Shown: one piece after another, positions 53,701 to 61,148 of the stretch
Layout of the letters: each line of letters starts with the position of its first letter
Position numbering within the stretch: the first letter of the stretch is position 1
Assembly (NCBI RefSeq): GCF_014643635.1
Contig: NZ_BMJV01000005.1
Coordinates: 310,274 to 374,273, forward strand
Length of the DNA stretch: 64,000 nucleotides
From: Salipiger pallidus
GTDB taxonomy: Bacteria; Pseudomonadota; Alphaproteobacteria; Rhodobacterales; Rhodobacteraceae
Direction of reading: 5' to 3'
The notes under the pieces: model-generated
Told to the model about the DNA's origin: nothing
What the model saw: the letters and a program-made list of their open reading frames with translations, nothing else
Databases searched by the model: none
Made by a program: the position numbers and the translations under genes

Positions 53701-54866
53701 GACCCCTGCCGCCAGCCGGGCTGCGGCTGCTGGTAGGCCCCCGAGGTGTCCGTGACCATCACGAAGTCCGGGCGGGTGCCGCGCAGGCCATAGAGCAGCT
53801 GGGCCTCGGACGGCGGTGCGGGCACGGCGCCAGTGATGCGCAGCCGCCAGCGACGAGACACACCATCGGCGCCGAAGTCGGCAGAAGCCCACTCGAACGC
53901 GCCAGTCTGGCCCGGCCACGTCTGCACCTGCACCCAAGCGCCGCCGTCCTCGGACACATCCAGCGCCAGATCGAAGGATCCGCCGTTATCCCCGCATGTC
54001 ACGTCAACGGAAATGCGCGCGCGGGACACAGCGTCCGCAGGCTCGAACACGTAGCTGTCGCCCACGTCCTGCAGGCGTGCGCGCGGCGTGTGCGCTTCCT
54101 CGGTCAGGGTCGGGATCAGGTCCGCAAGCTCCGGCATCGCCGCCAGCGTGCGCTCGCGGTCAACGTTGAGCATCTCGATCTCGACGCCCTCGTATTCCCA
54201 GATCGGGGTCGAGCCGATGCGCAGATCCTCCAGCATCACCCCCGCACTTCCACCCACACCTCCACACCAGCCGAAGGTCGCGCGGAGCCGGTAATAGATA
54301 TCCTTGCCCACGGTCTCTGAATAGCCAGAGGCGGTCAGCGTCGGGTACATGCGGTGACGCCCGAGGACGGACGGATAGACGCCGTAAGGGTTGGCGGCAT
54401 TGGCGGTGCCGGTGATAGCGTAGTTTTGCGGCCCGCCTGCCCCGCCTTGCTGCGCCGGCGGGATCAGGCTGTTGATCGCCAGCGCGCCGACAACGGTAAT
54501 CGCGCCGACGGCCAAGGCATAGGCGCCGCCCGTGAGGCTCAGGGCGCCAGCGGCCCAGCTCGCGGCATGCGGCAGGGCCGCCGACGCCAGCAGCGCCAGC
54601 GAGCCCGGATCACGGACCGGGAAGGCAACCTCAACGCGGGTCCCAGCCTTCGGACGGACCTTGCGCCACATGTCGAGCGGCACAATCGACATCTCGGTGC
54701 CGCGGATGAGTCGCACCAGCGGCAGACCGAAACGCTCTGTGTTGAGATCCATCGCGCCCACAATCTCAGCGACAGTGGCACCACAGAGGATTTCGGGACG
54801 CACAACGTCTCGGCGCAGCGGGTGCTGCTGCCCGACCACGTCGAGCAGAGGGGTGTCATCGAACAC
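47724..54866 (-). CDS. Giant J-like host-specificity/tail tip protein with internal repeats
   Basis: A 2380-residue protein, the longest in the window. The N-terminal part (about 1-180) has a hydrophobic region and PYGVYPSVLGRHRMYPTLTA, typical of lambda J-like tail-tip attachment proteins. The middle (about 550-960) is the J-like tube-tip region, followed by fibronectin-III-like domains (about 990-1250). A very long helical/coiled-coil stretch runs to about 1680, containing six 39-residue repeats at its end. The C-terminus (about 1950-2380) is a beta-rich carbohydrate-binding-like region. Its start overlaps the NlpC/P60 gene by 11 bases. It should set host range. Confidence 0.85.
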   Translation of the reverse strand: MFDDTPLLDVVGQQHPLRRDVVRPEILCGATVAEIVGAMDLNTERFGLPLVRLIRGTEMSIVPLDMWRKVRPKAGTRVEVAFPVRDPGSLALLASAALPHAASWAAGALSLTGGAYALAVGAITVVGALAINSLIPPAQQGGAGGPQNYAITGTANAANPYGVYPSVLGRHRMYPTLTASGYSETVGKDIYYRLRATFGWCGGVGGSAGVMLEDLRIGSTPIWEYEGVEIEMLNVDRERTLAAMPELADLIPTLTEEAHTPRARLQDVGDSYVFEPADAVSRARISVDVTCGDNGGSFDLALDVSEDGGAWVQVQTWPGQTGAFEWASADFGADGVSRRWRLRITGAVPAPPSEAQLLYGLRGTRPDFVMVTDTSGAYQQPQPGWRQGSETMRLYPSNVAEDSYNDLPDRDAPVVRYTREQTVSASVDISFTSGLYDSNDGDVGKHEASFRFSYQPVAGGVDEGAWITAGQKTYRAKSTTLLRYSYDITFPEPGEYAIRVERLDGIDNDSGDQNAGYLTAIRSFRDGKLPSHEGIAEIALRIKANDQLNGRIDSLNAIVQQLAPELDGNLQWTEPRPVRHPAWIYAQALRGPHLRRPVADERIDLATLYAWAAEEPHWTCDYVVDTATQLKDVLDIICAAGRARRTLADMHYSVVREGAAGPVRQVFTPRNSWDYRSKLTFPREIHGFRCMVRSERLDWQEDEVLVLKDGYTRQTATELETLQLPGTVVTAEDEDEGNTYRLGRYHLATALHRPETHSFKADWESIHIQHGEKIRLVHDVPLIGVGEARVKALTNENGLITSITLDDVFDFDQASFRMVVRNARAGIRAFAVASPVDPQARVWTPSVEVLEEWIDVGDLVAIEETEQRSADMLVMAVRPEADETALIEVVDAAPWVLDAATTEVPAYDPVITLPRPATSDLPPAPVITAAYSSDRTQLVLPDLSVRPRIAVQLAPIASRADLDGVTVQLRWREADEDETPWTYGETVPAGEYSLLTGALDEGVSYSVEARTTGRDGKTRGWGAAPADVTATTAAPAPPAIVASAVPASIADASGTARRPAIRLSWVAPTNRTVRVTWQLRVAATGEVFDRGRFAEASETPITLSDVLLPDVAYEIRASFVTGAPDLRRWSGWLPVTTPDLRLTADDVADELRERINTAFERHDEPIEDATGTVGDLRDAVLESFGTFGTFDGLPLAEAIERSIGSLTAPVPLSTRLDVETQRLTDTLPRIRSVEQTGRDLMQRMMALMDLQWSTDQRLTGAGIYVDPEDGTVKIEAFEYLQDQVSEVRVNLDAATAQLGLYATQAYVDQEVFRALTDPTQLPFLDDLIVDVREVELVLDGVNGTLEQHASALTVNGGLVTMTTVTSTLDAMAGLIEDRVTKEEFDPYTARLSAAEQVIEAIPDAATIRQSVEASRIIARDVNDLTARSIADMWGRYEAEEAIRVAEAQARSELQAYVDEQDRAVAEDVTELRGAVDTSNAQIRDELRVRAAEDEALGQTLTQVSAGLASVSGQAEGTADAVTELTGRVARNEEGLTAEAASRTLIVSSVRELQGEQRASTARSIVDMWNAFTAEENVRDAVAVSLEEVRTWVEEGLLAEANARDLLGAALGEAQASIVSERTARTSADEALARQANQLSADLGEAQAVINEEQTTRATADEALAEEISRIEASLGTAQGQITEINRVNVNSGSALVQSHLNIQGTVNDPETGLAAAHGGIEALNTVDVSSDSALVQDYLGLKGVVNDPETGLQAAHGEIDQINTVNVNSDSALVQAFLMVRGAVNDPETGLAAAHGEINELNTVDLSSDSALVQAFLTVRGAVNDPNTGLAAAHGEIDQINTVDVSSDSTLVQAHLGLQATVNHPSTGLAAAHGEIDQINTVSASSSSVIAQTVAQMSATLYDADSGLAATATSLDGVTTQVEEQGDSLTALAGRANVIEASLGAGQLVPNGDFLTDRLDGWSDVDTGFAVIPRGTTAFAAVQNAPTPFVLRSAANDYSGAVIVDGVPVQPGQQFRVSFRSAAASGGNALQGFRFIFFDAAGNVLSGADQVREAQSNATAWTDHDDLDLVTVPPWAASARIRFRRSVGGVGWGFATSLRVERVSATETDVRARVETVEATRVDADGAVAAVERQISASYGDLTAMASATAFAQAGLNGINSGFIFQLNGENVLEAVSVSDGVGGPVSTFRLAADYVQITGIAQIDTAVISQLFADEIVVGNLTVTGEIIAPGAVSSQAHVFAWPYASTADADFILVSSADYTTLITLDPMDVEAGSSVRLDASCNIDAPDGQAWGLVAYEMQYRANEQAPWSAWEGIRFSATGIIPGKAADGQMIPFTHATADLRSATEQRRYRLRARLQPGSPRMRICRVDFFAQQIKR
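49131..49832 (-). repeat. Six tandem 117-bp (39-residue) coding repeats
   Basis: Inside the J-like gene six consecutive units of exactly 117 bases encode variants of a pattern beginning GEIDQINTVNVNSDSALVQA and ending VNDPETGLAAAH. The third and fourth copies are the most alike, while the first and last are the most diverged. The last has lost most of the conserved residues (ending DADSGLAATA). Equal unit length and graded divergence indicate stepwise internal duplication. Confidence 0.88.
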
Positions 54867-55230
54867 GATAAATTCCTTCGAGCTTTCCGTTCCAGCGCAT
54901 GCTGCGCCAGCAGTCCACGCGGCTTCCGCTGTGGGCTTCGATGTGGAGCATGTCCCGGTTGTTCAGGGCGTAGCCGAGGTGCAGGGGGCGGCCAGCGGAG
55001 AGGAACAGCAGAGCGTCCCCCTCTTCTGCGATCTCGACGCGTTCAAAGCGCGGGCGGAACTCATCAACCACCGACTGCCTTAGCGCCGCCTGCATGGTGC
55101 AATCAGGGTCGGGGATCTCGCGCCCAAAGCGCAGTTGCTGCAGCGCGAGCCACAGCCCGAGGCAGTCGAACGCCTCCGGCCCCCGCCCACGCTCCGCGTA
55201 AGGCAGGCCGATCCAGTCGTCGGTCCACAT
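54856..55230 (-). CDS. NlpC/P60-family tail peptidase
   Basis: A 124-residue cysteine peptidase-like protein. The nucleophile lies in EAFDCLGLWLALQQLRFG (Cys23), followed by EEGDALLFLSAGRPLHLGYAL, where the histidine of HLGYAL is the likely catalytic partner, and a further HIEAHSG. In lambda-like phages and gene transfer agents this gene precedes the J protein and helps the tail tip pass the cell wall. The start codon follows closely on the upstream gene after 36 bases. Confidence 0.82.
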   Translation of the reverse strand: MWTDDWIGLPYAERGRGPEAFDCLGLWLALQQLRFGREIPDPDCTMQAALRQSVVDEFRPRFERVEIAEEGDALLFLSAGRPLHLGYALNNRDMLHIEAHSGSRVDCWRSMRWNGKLEGIYRVR

Positions 55231-55266
55231 GGGGGTTTTCCGTTTTCGTGGGGATGGGATGAGGGC

Positions 55267-56016
55267 TCAGCAGCCCTTCGGCTTCGGGCGGATTCCGTAC
55301 CGGCTGCACATCTCGTCATGCCGGACAAACGCCGCGTCGATCCTGTTGCGCAGCTCATCATCGGATTTCTTCTGAGCCGCCGCCCCTTCAAGCGCCTCGA
55401 TACGCGCCTTGAGCTTGGCGACTTCCTCTGCCACAGCCTTGGCCCGGCAGACGCCACAGCTGCCGTCGGTGCAGTGGCAAAGCTGGGTCACCGAAGACGC
55501 GATGGCCTCGGTCTTTTCCTCAGAGATGGGGGCCATGTCGGTGAGCGACACAGACGAGATCACGATCTCATCCCCAAACAGCTTATCCATCACGTCCGGC
55601 TCAAGCAGGCTCACCTCTGGGATTGGCACGTAATCCGCCCCGATCCGGTAGGCACCTTCCGACAGCTCCAGCACACCGCCGTCCGCGAGCCTCCAGGTGC
55701 ACTTCCCGAGAACATCGATAACGGGCTGATCCGGCTCTTGCTCAGCAGCGCCTTCCGACGTGGTCGCGTCGTCTTCGCCCGCAGGCTGGCGGACCATACG
55801 GATCTTCACGGCGCCATCCCCTTTGCGGATGATTTCGGGGTAATGCCCGGCCATAGGCTCGATACTGATAGGCATATCGGCAGCCGCATCTTCGCCCCCG
55901 CCCTCGCCCCGCAGGATCTGCAACCACAGCTCGGCAGCGAGGTCGGCATCATGGCCGGGGCGCTGGACGTAGCCGCGCAGGTAGTCGGCGGCCTCTTTCA
56001 CGTACTCGGATTTCAT
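55267..56016 (-). CDS. Phage tail-region protein, function unknown
   Basis: A 249-residue acidic protein. It has an N-terminal helix (MKSEYVKEAADYLRGYVQRP), a beta-rich middle, a cysteine cluster (LCHCTDGSCGVCRAKA, four cysteines, a likely zinc or Fe-S site) and then a coiled-coil-like segment (EEVAKLKARIEALEGAAAQK). It lies between the DUF1833 and NlpC/P60 genes and so occupies the place of lambda L, which also carries an iron-sulfur cluster. That parallel is suggestive, but no clear homology is seen. Confidence 0.62.
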   Translation of the reverse strand: MKSEYVKEAADYLRGYVQRPGHDADLAAELWLQILRGEGGGEDAAADMPISIEPMAGHYPEIIRKGDGAVKIRMVRQPAGEDDATTSEGAAEQEPDQPVIDVLGKCTWRLADGGVLELSEGAYRIGADYVPIPEVSLLEPDVMDKLFGDEIVISSVSLTDMAPISEEKTEAIASSVTQLCHCTDGSCGVCRAKAVAEEVAKLKARIEALEGAAAQKKSDDELRNRIDAAFVRHDEMCSRYGIRPKPKGC

Positions 56017-56028
56017 GGATGTTCTCCT

Positions 56029-56502
56029 TCAGAACAGCGCCGGGGTGTTGCCCGGCGTCATGGTGAGCCAGCCGAACTGCTCCTCGAGCACCGGCTCAAG
56101 GGTCATGGTCCCGCTGATCCTGAGCGCGTCGTACTCGACGCCGTAGATCTGCACCTCGAACGGCCCGCGCTCGACCACGTCCGGGGTCGAGGTCAGGACC
56201 CACGCCACCCGCGCGTAGATCTCGCCCGTGATGCTGCGCAGCTGCGGGATCAGCTCGCGGGTGACGTTCTGCGCCTCCCACTTGAGGACCGGCAGCACCC
56301 CTTCCTCGCTCTCCGGCAAGGTGAGCGTGAACGGGAACGGGTGATAGGTCTCGCCGCCATGCACCAGCGGCTCACCGTTGCTGACGAGGCAGACAGGGGC
56401 CTCCCACGCCGGGTGGCTCAGGCGCAGGATCGTGGTCAGGATCTCGGGGCTTTCCGCCGCGTAGATCGCCGTCCGCAGCCGCGTGCTGATCTCGTGCGTC
56501 AT
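56029..56502 (-). CDS. DUF1833 phage minor tail protein
   Basis: A 157-residue protein matching DUF1833. Features are TRLRTAIYAAESPEILTTIL, the turn LRLSHPAWEAPVCLVSNGEP, HPFPFTLTLPESEEGVLPVL, and a C-terminal strand region ending PGNTPALF. In related phages and gene transfer agents these form the distal tail protein between tape measure and tip. It overlaps the preceding gene by four bases (ATGA). Confidence 0.78.
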   Translation of the reverse strand: MTHEISTRLRTAIYAAESPEILTTILRLSHPAWEAPVCLVSNGEPLVHGGETYHPFPFTLTLPESEEGVLPVLKWEAQNVTRELIPQLRSITGEIYARVAWVLTSTPDVVERGPFEVQIYGVEYDALRISGTMTLEPVLEEQFGWLTMTPGNTPALF

Positions 56503-56849
56503 GGCAGGATCTCCAGGGTAGCGGTGACATCGCGGCGCACGCCCCTCGGCTCCACCGAATATCCACCGACGAAGCGGAAGCTGCGCTCAAGGCCGTCCAG
56601 CGGGTCTGTCGCGGTGAAGGACAGGACGCCCTCCCCCAGCTCATCACAGAAGAACGTCTCGAAGGCCTGAAGCTGCGCCATGGTCAGCTGCGCCATCCGC
56701 CCCTGCCGCGGCATCGGGGCCGAGGACGACCGCCGCCGCACCTTGGCAGGCCCCTTGCTCATCTGGGTGCGGATCACATCGGGCTGCACGTCCCGCCGTG
56801 CACCACGGGCGGATTGGAAGAACGGCAGGCTTGCGGGCCATGTCGGCAT
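56499..56849 (-). CDS. Phage tail protein
   Basis: A 116-residue protein starting MPTWPASLPFFQSARGARRD, a pattern seen at the N-terminus of small tail proteins that follow the tape measure gene (lambda M-like position). It also contains a TMAQLQAFETFFCDELGEG stretch, which resembles the small-tail-component fold. The ATG at 56849 lies one base after the tape measure stop and has AAAGGA upstream. Confidence 0.72.
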   Translation of the reverse strand: MPTWPASLPFFQSARGARRDVQPDVIRTQMSKGPAKVRRRSSSAPMPRQGRMAQLTMAQLQAFETFFCDELGEGVLSFTATDPLDGLERSFRFVGGYSVEPRGVRRDVTATLEILP

Positions 56850-56850
56850 G

Positions 56851-59800
56851 TCATTGTCCTTTCGGGAGAGGGCGGCCGCCGTAGCGACGACGCATTGCGC
56901 CGTCCATGCTGCCGCTGGCGAGTTCTTCACGCATGAACTGGCGCACCATGCGGATGTTCATGCCGCCGTCAGGCGTCCGCGTGACCTCGGCGGTGGTGCC
57001 TTCCAGCGTTTCGATGTTGACCGGCATGTTGACGACAGGCTGCAGCGAAGCAGACGCCGCGCCCGCTGAGACCCCTCCAAGGAACCCGCCGTCCGCGAAC
57101 TTCGGCAGGCGCCGGGTACGGATCGCCTCCATGAAGTCGACGCCGTAGTGATCGACGGCATCCGCCGGCTGCATGAACTCACCGCGTGAGCCCCAGAACA
57201 GAAGGTTGTCCTGCCGCTTGCCACCCGCCCCCTCAAGCTGTCCAACTGCCCGCCGCACTTCGCGGAACCCGCCGCCACCCGCCCTGCGCGGCAACTCACC
57301 CCCGTTGGCGTACAGCCCAGCTGAAGCCAGAGCATCAGGGCCAGCCGAGTATCCGGCGCTTGCAGTGCCGAGGGATATCGCCCCAAGACCCTGCCCAGAG
57401 AACGCCTGATCCATCAGCATCGCGAGCTGCTGCCAGACCGGATCCAAGGCGAGGCTCCAAAGCTTGTCGAGAATCATCGACGTCAGGTCATCCCAGAAAC
57501 CTTCTATCCCCGCCCCACCGGGCTTTAGGTTCTCGAACAGGCCAGAAATCTGCTGCTTGTAACCGTCGATCCGCTCATCACGGTCTTCCTGCGCTTCCAT
57601 GTTGCGCTCGGTCGCTTCTGTATCGGCATCCTTCGCCGCAACCAGGCGCGCATACTCGATCGCGTTCTCTTGGATCACCTGCCGCAAGGTGCGACCATCT
57701 TCAGCCAATGCCTTGTCGACGTCGATGCCCTGCTGTTTCGCGCTGTTCAGCGCCTCATACTCGAACCTGAGCCGCGCTTGCTCTTCGACGGATCGTCCTG
57801 CAAGACTCGCCTCGAGGCGCAGCTGCTCGAGTTGCTGCTCACCGACAGCCACCACCTCGCGCAGTGTGGCTGCGCGCTCTCGTGCCGCTTCAGCGGACTG
57901 CGTCTCCGCTTCCGCCAGCGATTGCGCGCGTGCCCCGCGGTCGGAATCATATGCTGCGAGGATGTCAGCATCTCCGGCGCGGTTCAGCCCCTCCCATTCA
58001 GAGCGCAGCGCCGCGGGGTTGCGGCCACGCCGCGCAATGAGCCTATCTGCCATCTGATCCTGCAGATCTCCGGTGAACAGCTCATTGCCGGTGAGGCCCA
58101 TTTCCTTGATGAGGCCGCGCAGGGTGGTGCTGACGATCTGGTACATGCCCACCGCTGATGAGTTGTGCGGGTTATCTGGGTGCGCGAGCATCTGCCGTTG
58201 AAGCGCCTGCACCTGGTTCAGGGTCATGCCTTCGAGGTTCACCGGCCCCGTGTAGCGATCATAATCGAGGGTGGTGTTGTAGCCCTTCGCGCGCGGGTGC
58301 GATCCGGGCGCAGTGCCCTCGAGCCACGCGATGAAGGATCGCATGCCTTCCTGCGCAACCGCCGGCGTCGAGGGGAAGTCTCTCTCAAGGCTCGCGCCCT
58401 GCACCCGGGACTTCTGGTAGTCAGCAAAGGCGCGCGTGGCGCGGTCGATCTCGTCAGCAGCCTGGCCGGCGCTGTCAGCGGTAGCGTCAAAGGGCCGTTC
58501 CTCGGAGAGGTCCCGTGAGATGTCGAGTGCCTCCCGATGGCGTTCGAGGAGGCGCTCCTCGTTCTTTTCGAGGCCTGCAAGACCAGCGGCATTCTCCCGG
58601 AACCGTTCCAGATCTTCGGACCGCAGCTGCCGCCCGGCGATCACCGCCTCATTAATGGCGGTGACCAGCGCCCCGTAGGCGCGGCGCAGCTCGGCCTCCG
58701 ACCCCGCGCCGTCAATGGCCTCGACCTCATTTCCGAAGATCCCCGCCGCTGCGGCCATCTCGCGCAGTTTCTCGAGCGCGGCATTGCCTGCCAGCGGCCC
58801 GCCACCGTCGAGGATCGACTGCAGGGCGGCCCCCGCTTCCTCGAAGGCCGGACCGATGGCCTGGATCTCGCTGAAGCTTTCCATGAAGGCGGTGGCCGAG
58901 ATCTTGAGCGCGCCAGCCTGCTCGGCCATCTTCGCCATCTGCATGAGGTAGCGGTTGGTGGGTCCCTCCGGCGCCCCAGTCTGCAAGTTGGTCCGGAACA
59001 GCATGCGATAGCGCGCCGCGAAGTCATCGAAGCCATCTCCATCCCAGAACGCCCCGCTCATGCTGTCCTGCGCAGCCTTCAGCTCGCGCTGCGCGTCCTC
59101 GAGCGCCTGCACCAGGTTGGCGCGGGTCTGAACCAGCATCGCCTCGGTCGCGGCGCTCACCTGCCCGCCGAGCTCTTTCTGCTCATCAGCCGCCCGCTTG
59201 GATGCGGCTTGGTATTCATCAAGCGCGCTGGCGGCGGCCTTCGCGGCGGCATCCGCCCGGTCGATCGCATCCGCCGCCTTGTCCGTATCAAGGCCGAAGG
59301 CGATCAGGGATGCGGCGGTGATCGCCAGTGACAACGGCCCGCCGAGCACCCCCGTCAGGACCCGCGCAGCCGCGCCAAGCCGGGTCATCGGCCCCACCGC
59401 GCGGCCTGCGACAGTACCGACACCCGAAACCGACCCGGCGAGCTCGATGTAGGCAGCCCGCATGGCGACGGCCTTCGCCACGGCGAGCGTCATCCCCTTG
59501 CCGACCAGGTAAACGGTGAGCGCCTGCGCCACCCGCTCGACGATCTCTTCCACCTCCTGGAAGTTCTCGGTGAGATAGCGCAGTGCCTCGGTCAGGCGGC
59601 GGGTGAACTCCTCCGCGATCTCGAGACCGCCGTTCTGAGCCGCCTCGAGCTGCAGCGCTTCCCAAGCGGCGGCCAGTTCCTTCAGCGCTCCATCGAGGCC
59701 GCGCATCCGCACTTCGGCCTGTTCCTGTGCCGAAACCTCGCCGATGGCCGAGGCGAGATCACGGAAGCCGTCCGCCCCCTGCGCCGCCAGCGCTGAAGCG

Positions 59801-60792
59801 GTGCGGATCGCGTCGGTGCCGAAGACCGTCTTGAGCGCCTCGAGGCGGCTGGCCTCGTCCAGACCCGCAAGCCCGTCCTGCAGCTCCTGCGCGATCTCGG
59901 CCATCCCCTTCATGTTGCCATTGGCGTCGAAGAACTCGAGGCCGAGATCCGACATCACCGCGGCAGCCTTGGCAGACTCGGGCACCAGACGCTGCAAGAA
60001 AGTCTTGTAGGACGTGCCGGCATCAGACCCGGAGGCAAAGCTCGAGGCGGTCGCGGAGAGCGTTGTCAGGAAGTCGTTGATCTCAACGCCCGTGGTCCCG
60101 GCCACGCCGCCCGCCTGCGCGATCGCGAGGCGCAGGTCGTCGAAGCCGAACTTCGAGGTGAAGGCGGCACCGGTGAGCCGGTCGACAATCTCGGGCAACT
60201 CCGCAGCGGTCAGCCCGAACTGCTGCATTACGTCGGTAACCAGGTCGGCCGAGGGCGCGATCTCGGCGCCAAGGGCACTGGCCAGCATCACCGAGCTGTC
60301 GAGCGCGCCACCGAGGATGTCGGTAACTGAAACCCCGTTCTTCGCCAGCACCTCGATGGCCTCGGCGGCCTGCATGGCGCTGAAGGCCGTGGTCTCACCG
60401 AGGCGCTTGGCCGCTTCGGCAAGCCGGTCGAGATCGCCTTCGTTGGCCTGCGTTGCCGCCTCGACCCGCTGCATCATCGCCTGGAACTGGCGCCCCACAT
60501 CGAGCGCGCCCTTGCCGAAGGCCACCAGACCGCCAGCCAGCGCCGTGGTGCCCATGAACCGTGCGAGACGCTGGACGGCAGGCAACTCCTGGCTCATGGA
60601 ATGGAGCGAGCCCTTGAGCTGCCGCGCCGCGCCATCGGTTTCACGCAGACCGGCGCTTGCCGGACGCCCTGCCGACTGGATCTTCCGGAGGCTCTGCTCG
60701 CCGGACCGGCCGAGCGCCTTCAGATCCGCCTCGAGCTGCTGCTTGCCGGCGGCAGAAAGGCGGATCGTGTAGCTGCGCGTCGTGGTGCTCAT
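56851..60792 (-). CDS. Tail tape measure protein with internal lysozyme-like domain
   Basis: A 1313-residue protein setting tail length. After a coiled-coil start (MSTTTRSYTIRLSAAGKQQL) comes a TP901-type tape measure region (about 75-330) with LGETTAFSAMQAAEAIEVLA. Hydrophobic helices follow at about 430-510, then long coiled-coil parts with Glu/Ala/Gln. About residues 810-965 form a lysozyme-like glycoside hydrolase region (MRSFIAWLEGTAPG, YDRYTGPVNLEGMTLNQVQALQ, SSAVGMYQIVSTTLRGLI), likely to open the cell wall during DNA injection. It overlaps the upstream frameshift product's stop by four bases. Confidence 0.88.
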   Translation of the reverse strand: MSTTTRSYTIRLSAAGKQQLEADLKALGRSGEQSLRKIQSAGRPASAGLRETDGAARQLKGSLHSMSQELPAVQRLARFMGTTALAGGLVAFGKGALDVGRQFQAMMQRVEAATQANEGDLDRLAEAAKRLGETTAFSAMQAAEAIEVLAKNGVSVTDILGGALDSSVMLASALGAEIAPSADLVTDVMQQFGLTAAELPEIVDRLTGAAFTSKFGFDDLRLAIAQAGGVAGTTGVEINDFLTTLSATASSFASGSDAGTSYKTFLQRLVPESAKAAAVMSDLGLEFFDANGNMKGMAEIAQELQDGLAGLDEASRLEALKTVFGTDAIRTASALAAQGADGFRDLASAIGEVSAQEQAEVRMRGLDGALKELAAAWEALQLEAAQNGGLEIAEEFTRRLTEALRYLTENFQEVEEIVERVAQALTVYLVGKGMTLAVAKAVAMRAAYIELAGSVSGVGTVAGRAVGPMTRLGAAARVLTGVLGGPLSLAITAASLIAFGLDTDKAADAIDRADAAAKAAASALDEYQAASKRAADEQKELGGQVSAATEAMLVQTRANLVQALEDAQRELKAAQDSMSGAFWDGDGFDDFAARYRMLFRTNLQTGAPEGPTNRYLMQMAKMAEQAGALKISATAFMESFSEIQAIGPAFEEAGAALQSILDGGGPLAGNAALEKLREMAAAAGIFGNEVEAIDGAGSEAELRRAYGALVTAINEAVIAGRQLRSEDLERFRENAAGLAGLEKNEERLLERHREALDISRDLSEERPFDATADSAGQAADEIDRATRAFADYQKSRVQGASLERDFPSTPAVAQEGMRSFIAWLEGTAPGSHPRAKGYNTTLDYDRYTGPVNLEGMTLNQVQALQRQMLAHPDNPHNSSAVGMYQIVSTTLRGLIKEMGLTGNELFTGDLQDQMADRLIARRGRNPAALRSEWEGLNRAGDADILAAYDSDRGARAQSLAEAETQSAEAARERAATLREVVAVGEQQLEQLRLEASLAGRSVEEQARLRFEYEALNSAKQQGIDVDKALAEDGRTLRQVIQENAIEYARLVAAKDADTEATERNMEAQEDRDERIDGYKQQISGLFENLKPGGAGIEGFWDDLTSMILDKLWSLALDPVWQQLAMLMDQAFSGQGLGAISLGTASAGYSAGPDALASAGLYANGGELPRRAGGGGFREVRRAVGQLEGAGGKRQDNLLFWGSRGEFMQPADAVDHYGVDFMEAIRTRRLPKFADGGFLGGVSAGAASASLQPVVNMPVNIETLEGTTAEVTRTPDGGMNIRMVRQFMREELASGSMDGAMRRRYGGRPLPKGQ

Positions 60793-61148
60793 GACTTGCC
60801 TTCGGTCTCACGGTTGCGGGCCGAGGCCTGTAGCAGCCCCAGTTCCCAGAACGGCAGCAGCAGCGCCGCCACGGATGTCGGAATGCCCTGCGCCTCGGTC
60901 ATCGCGAGGCAGGCAGGCATGTCGAGCCCGGCATAGCCGGCGGGCCCGATGCGGCGCTGATGCGCCAGGCTGGCACCGATGGCGGCAAGGGCGCGGCCCT
61001 CGACGCTCTGCGGTGCGTGCGTGTCTTCGGGACAGGCGCCCTCGCCCCCGAACCTCGCGCAGGAAAAGCCAGGCGTGGCCCGACAATCAGCGCAGAAGCT
61101 CAGGCCTCCGCCGTAGCGGTATGCGGCGAGGGCGCGGAGACGTTTCCC
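60789..61148 (-). CDS. Tail chaperone C-terminal extension (T-part, reached by -1 frameshift)
   Basis: An open frame in the -1 register relative to the tail chaperone gene, without a credible start codon of its own before its middle (only internal ATGs). From the slippery site it encodes 117 residues: RLRALAAYRYGGGLSFCADC, a second cysteine-bearing stretch with CARFGGEGAC, and a C-terminal helix VAALLLPFWELGLLQASARN. Its stop overlaps the tape measure start (TCATGA). The longer product, 140 + 117 = 257 residues, is the G-T-type fusion that helps the tape measure assemble. Confidence 0.75.
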   Translation of the reverse strand, partial: GKRLRALAAYRYGGGLSFCADCRATPGFSCARFGGEGACPEDTHAPQSVEGRALAAIGASLAHQRRIGPAGYAGLDMPACLAMTEAQGIPTSVAALLLPFWELGLLQASARNRETEGKS

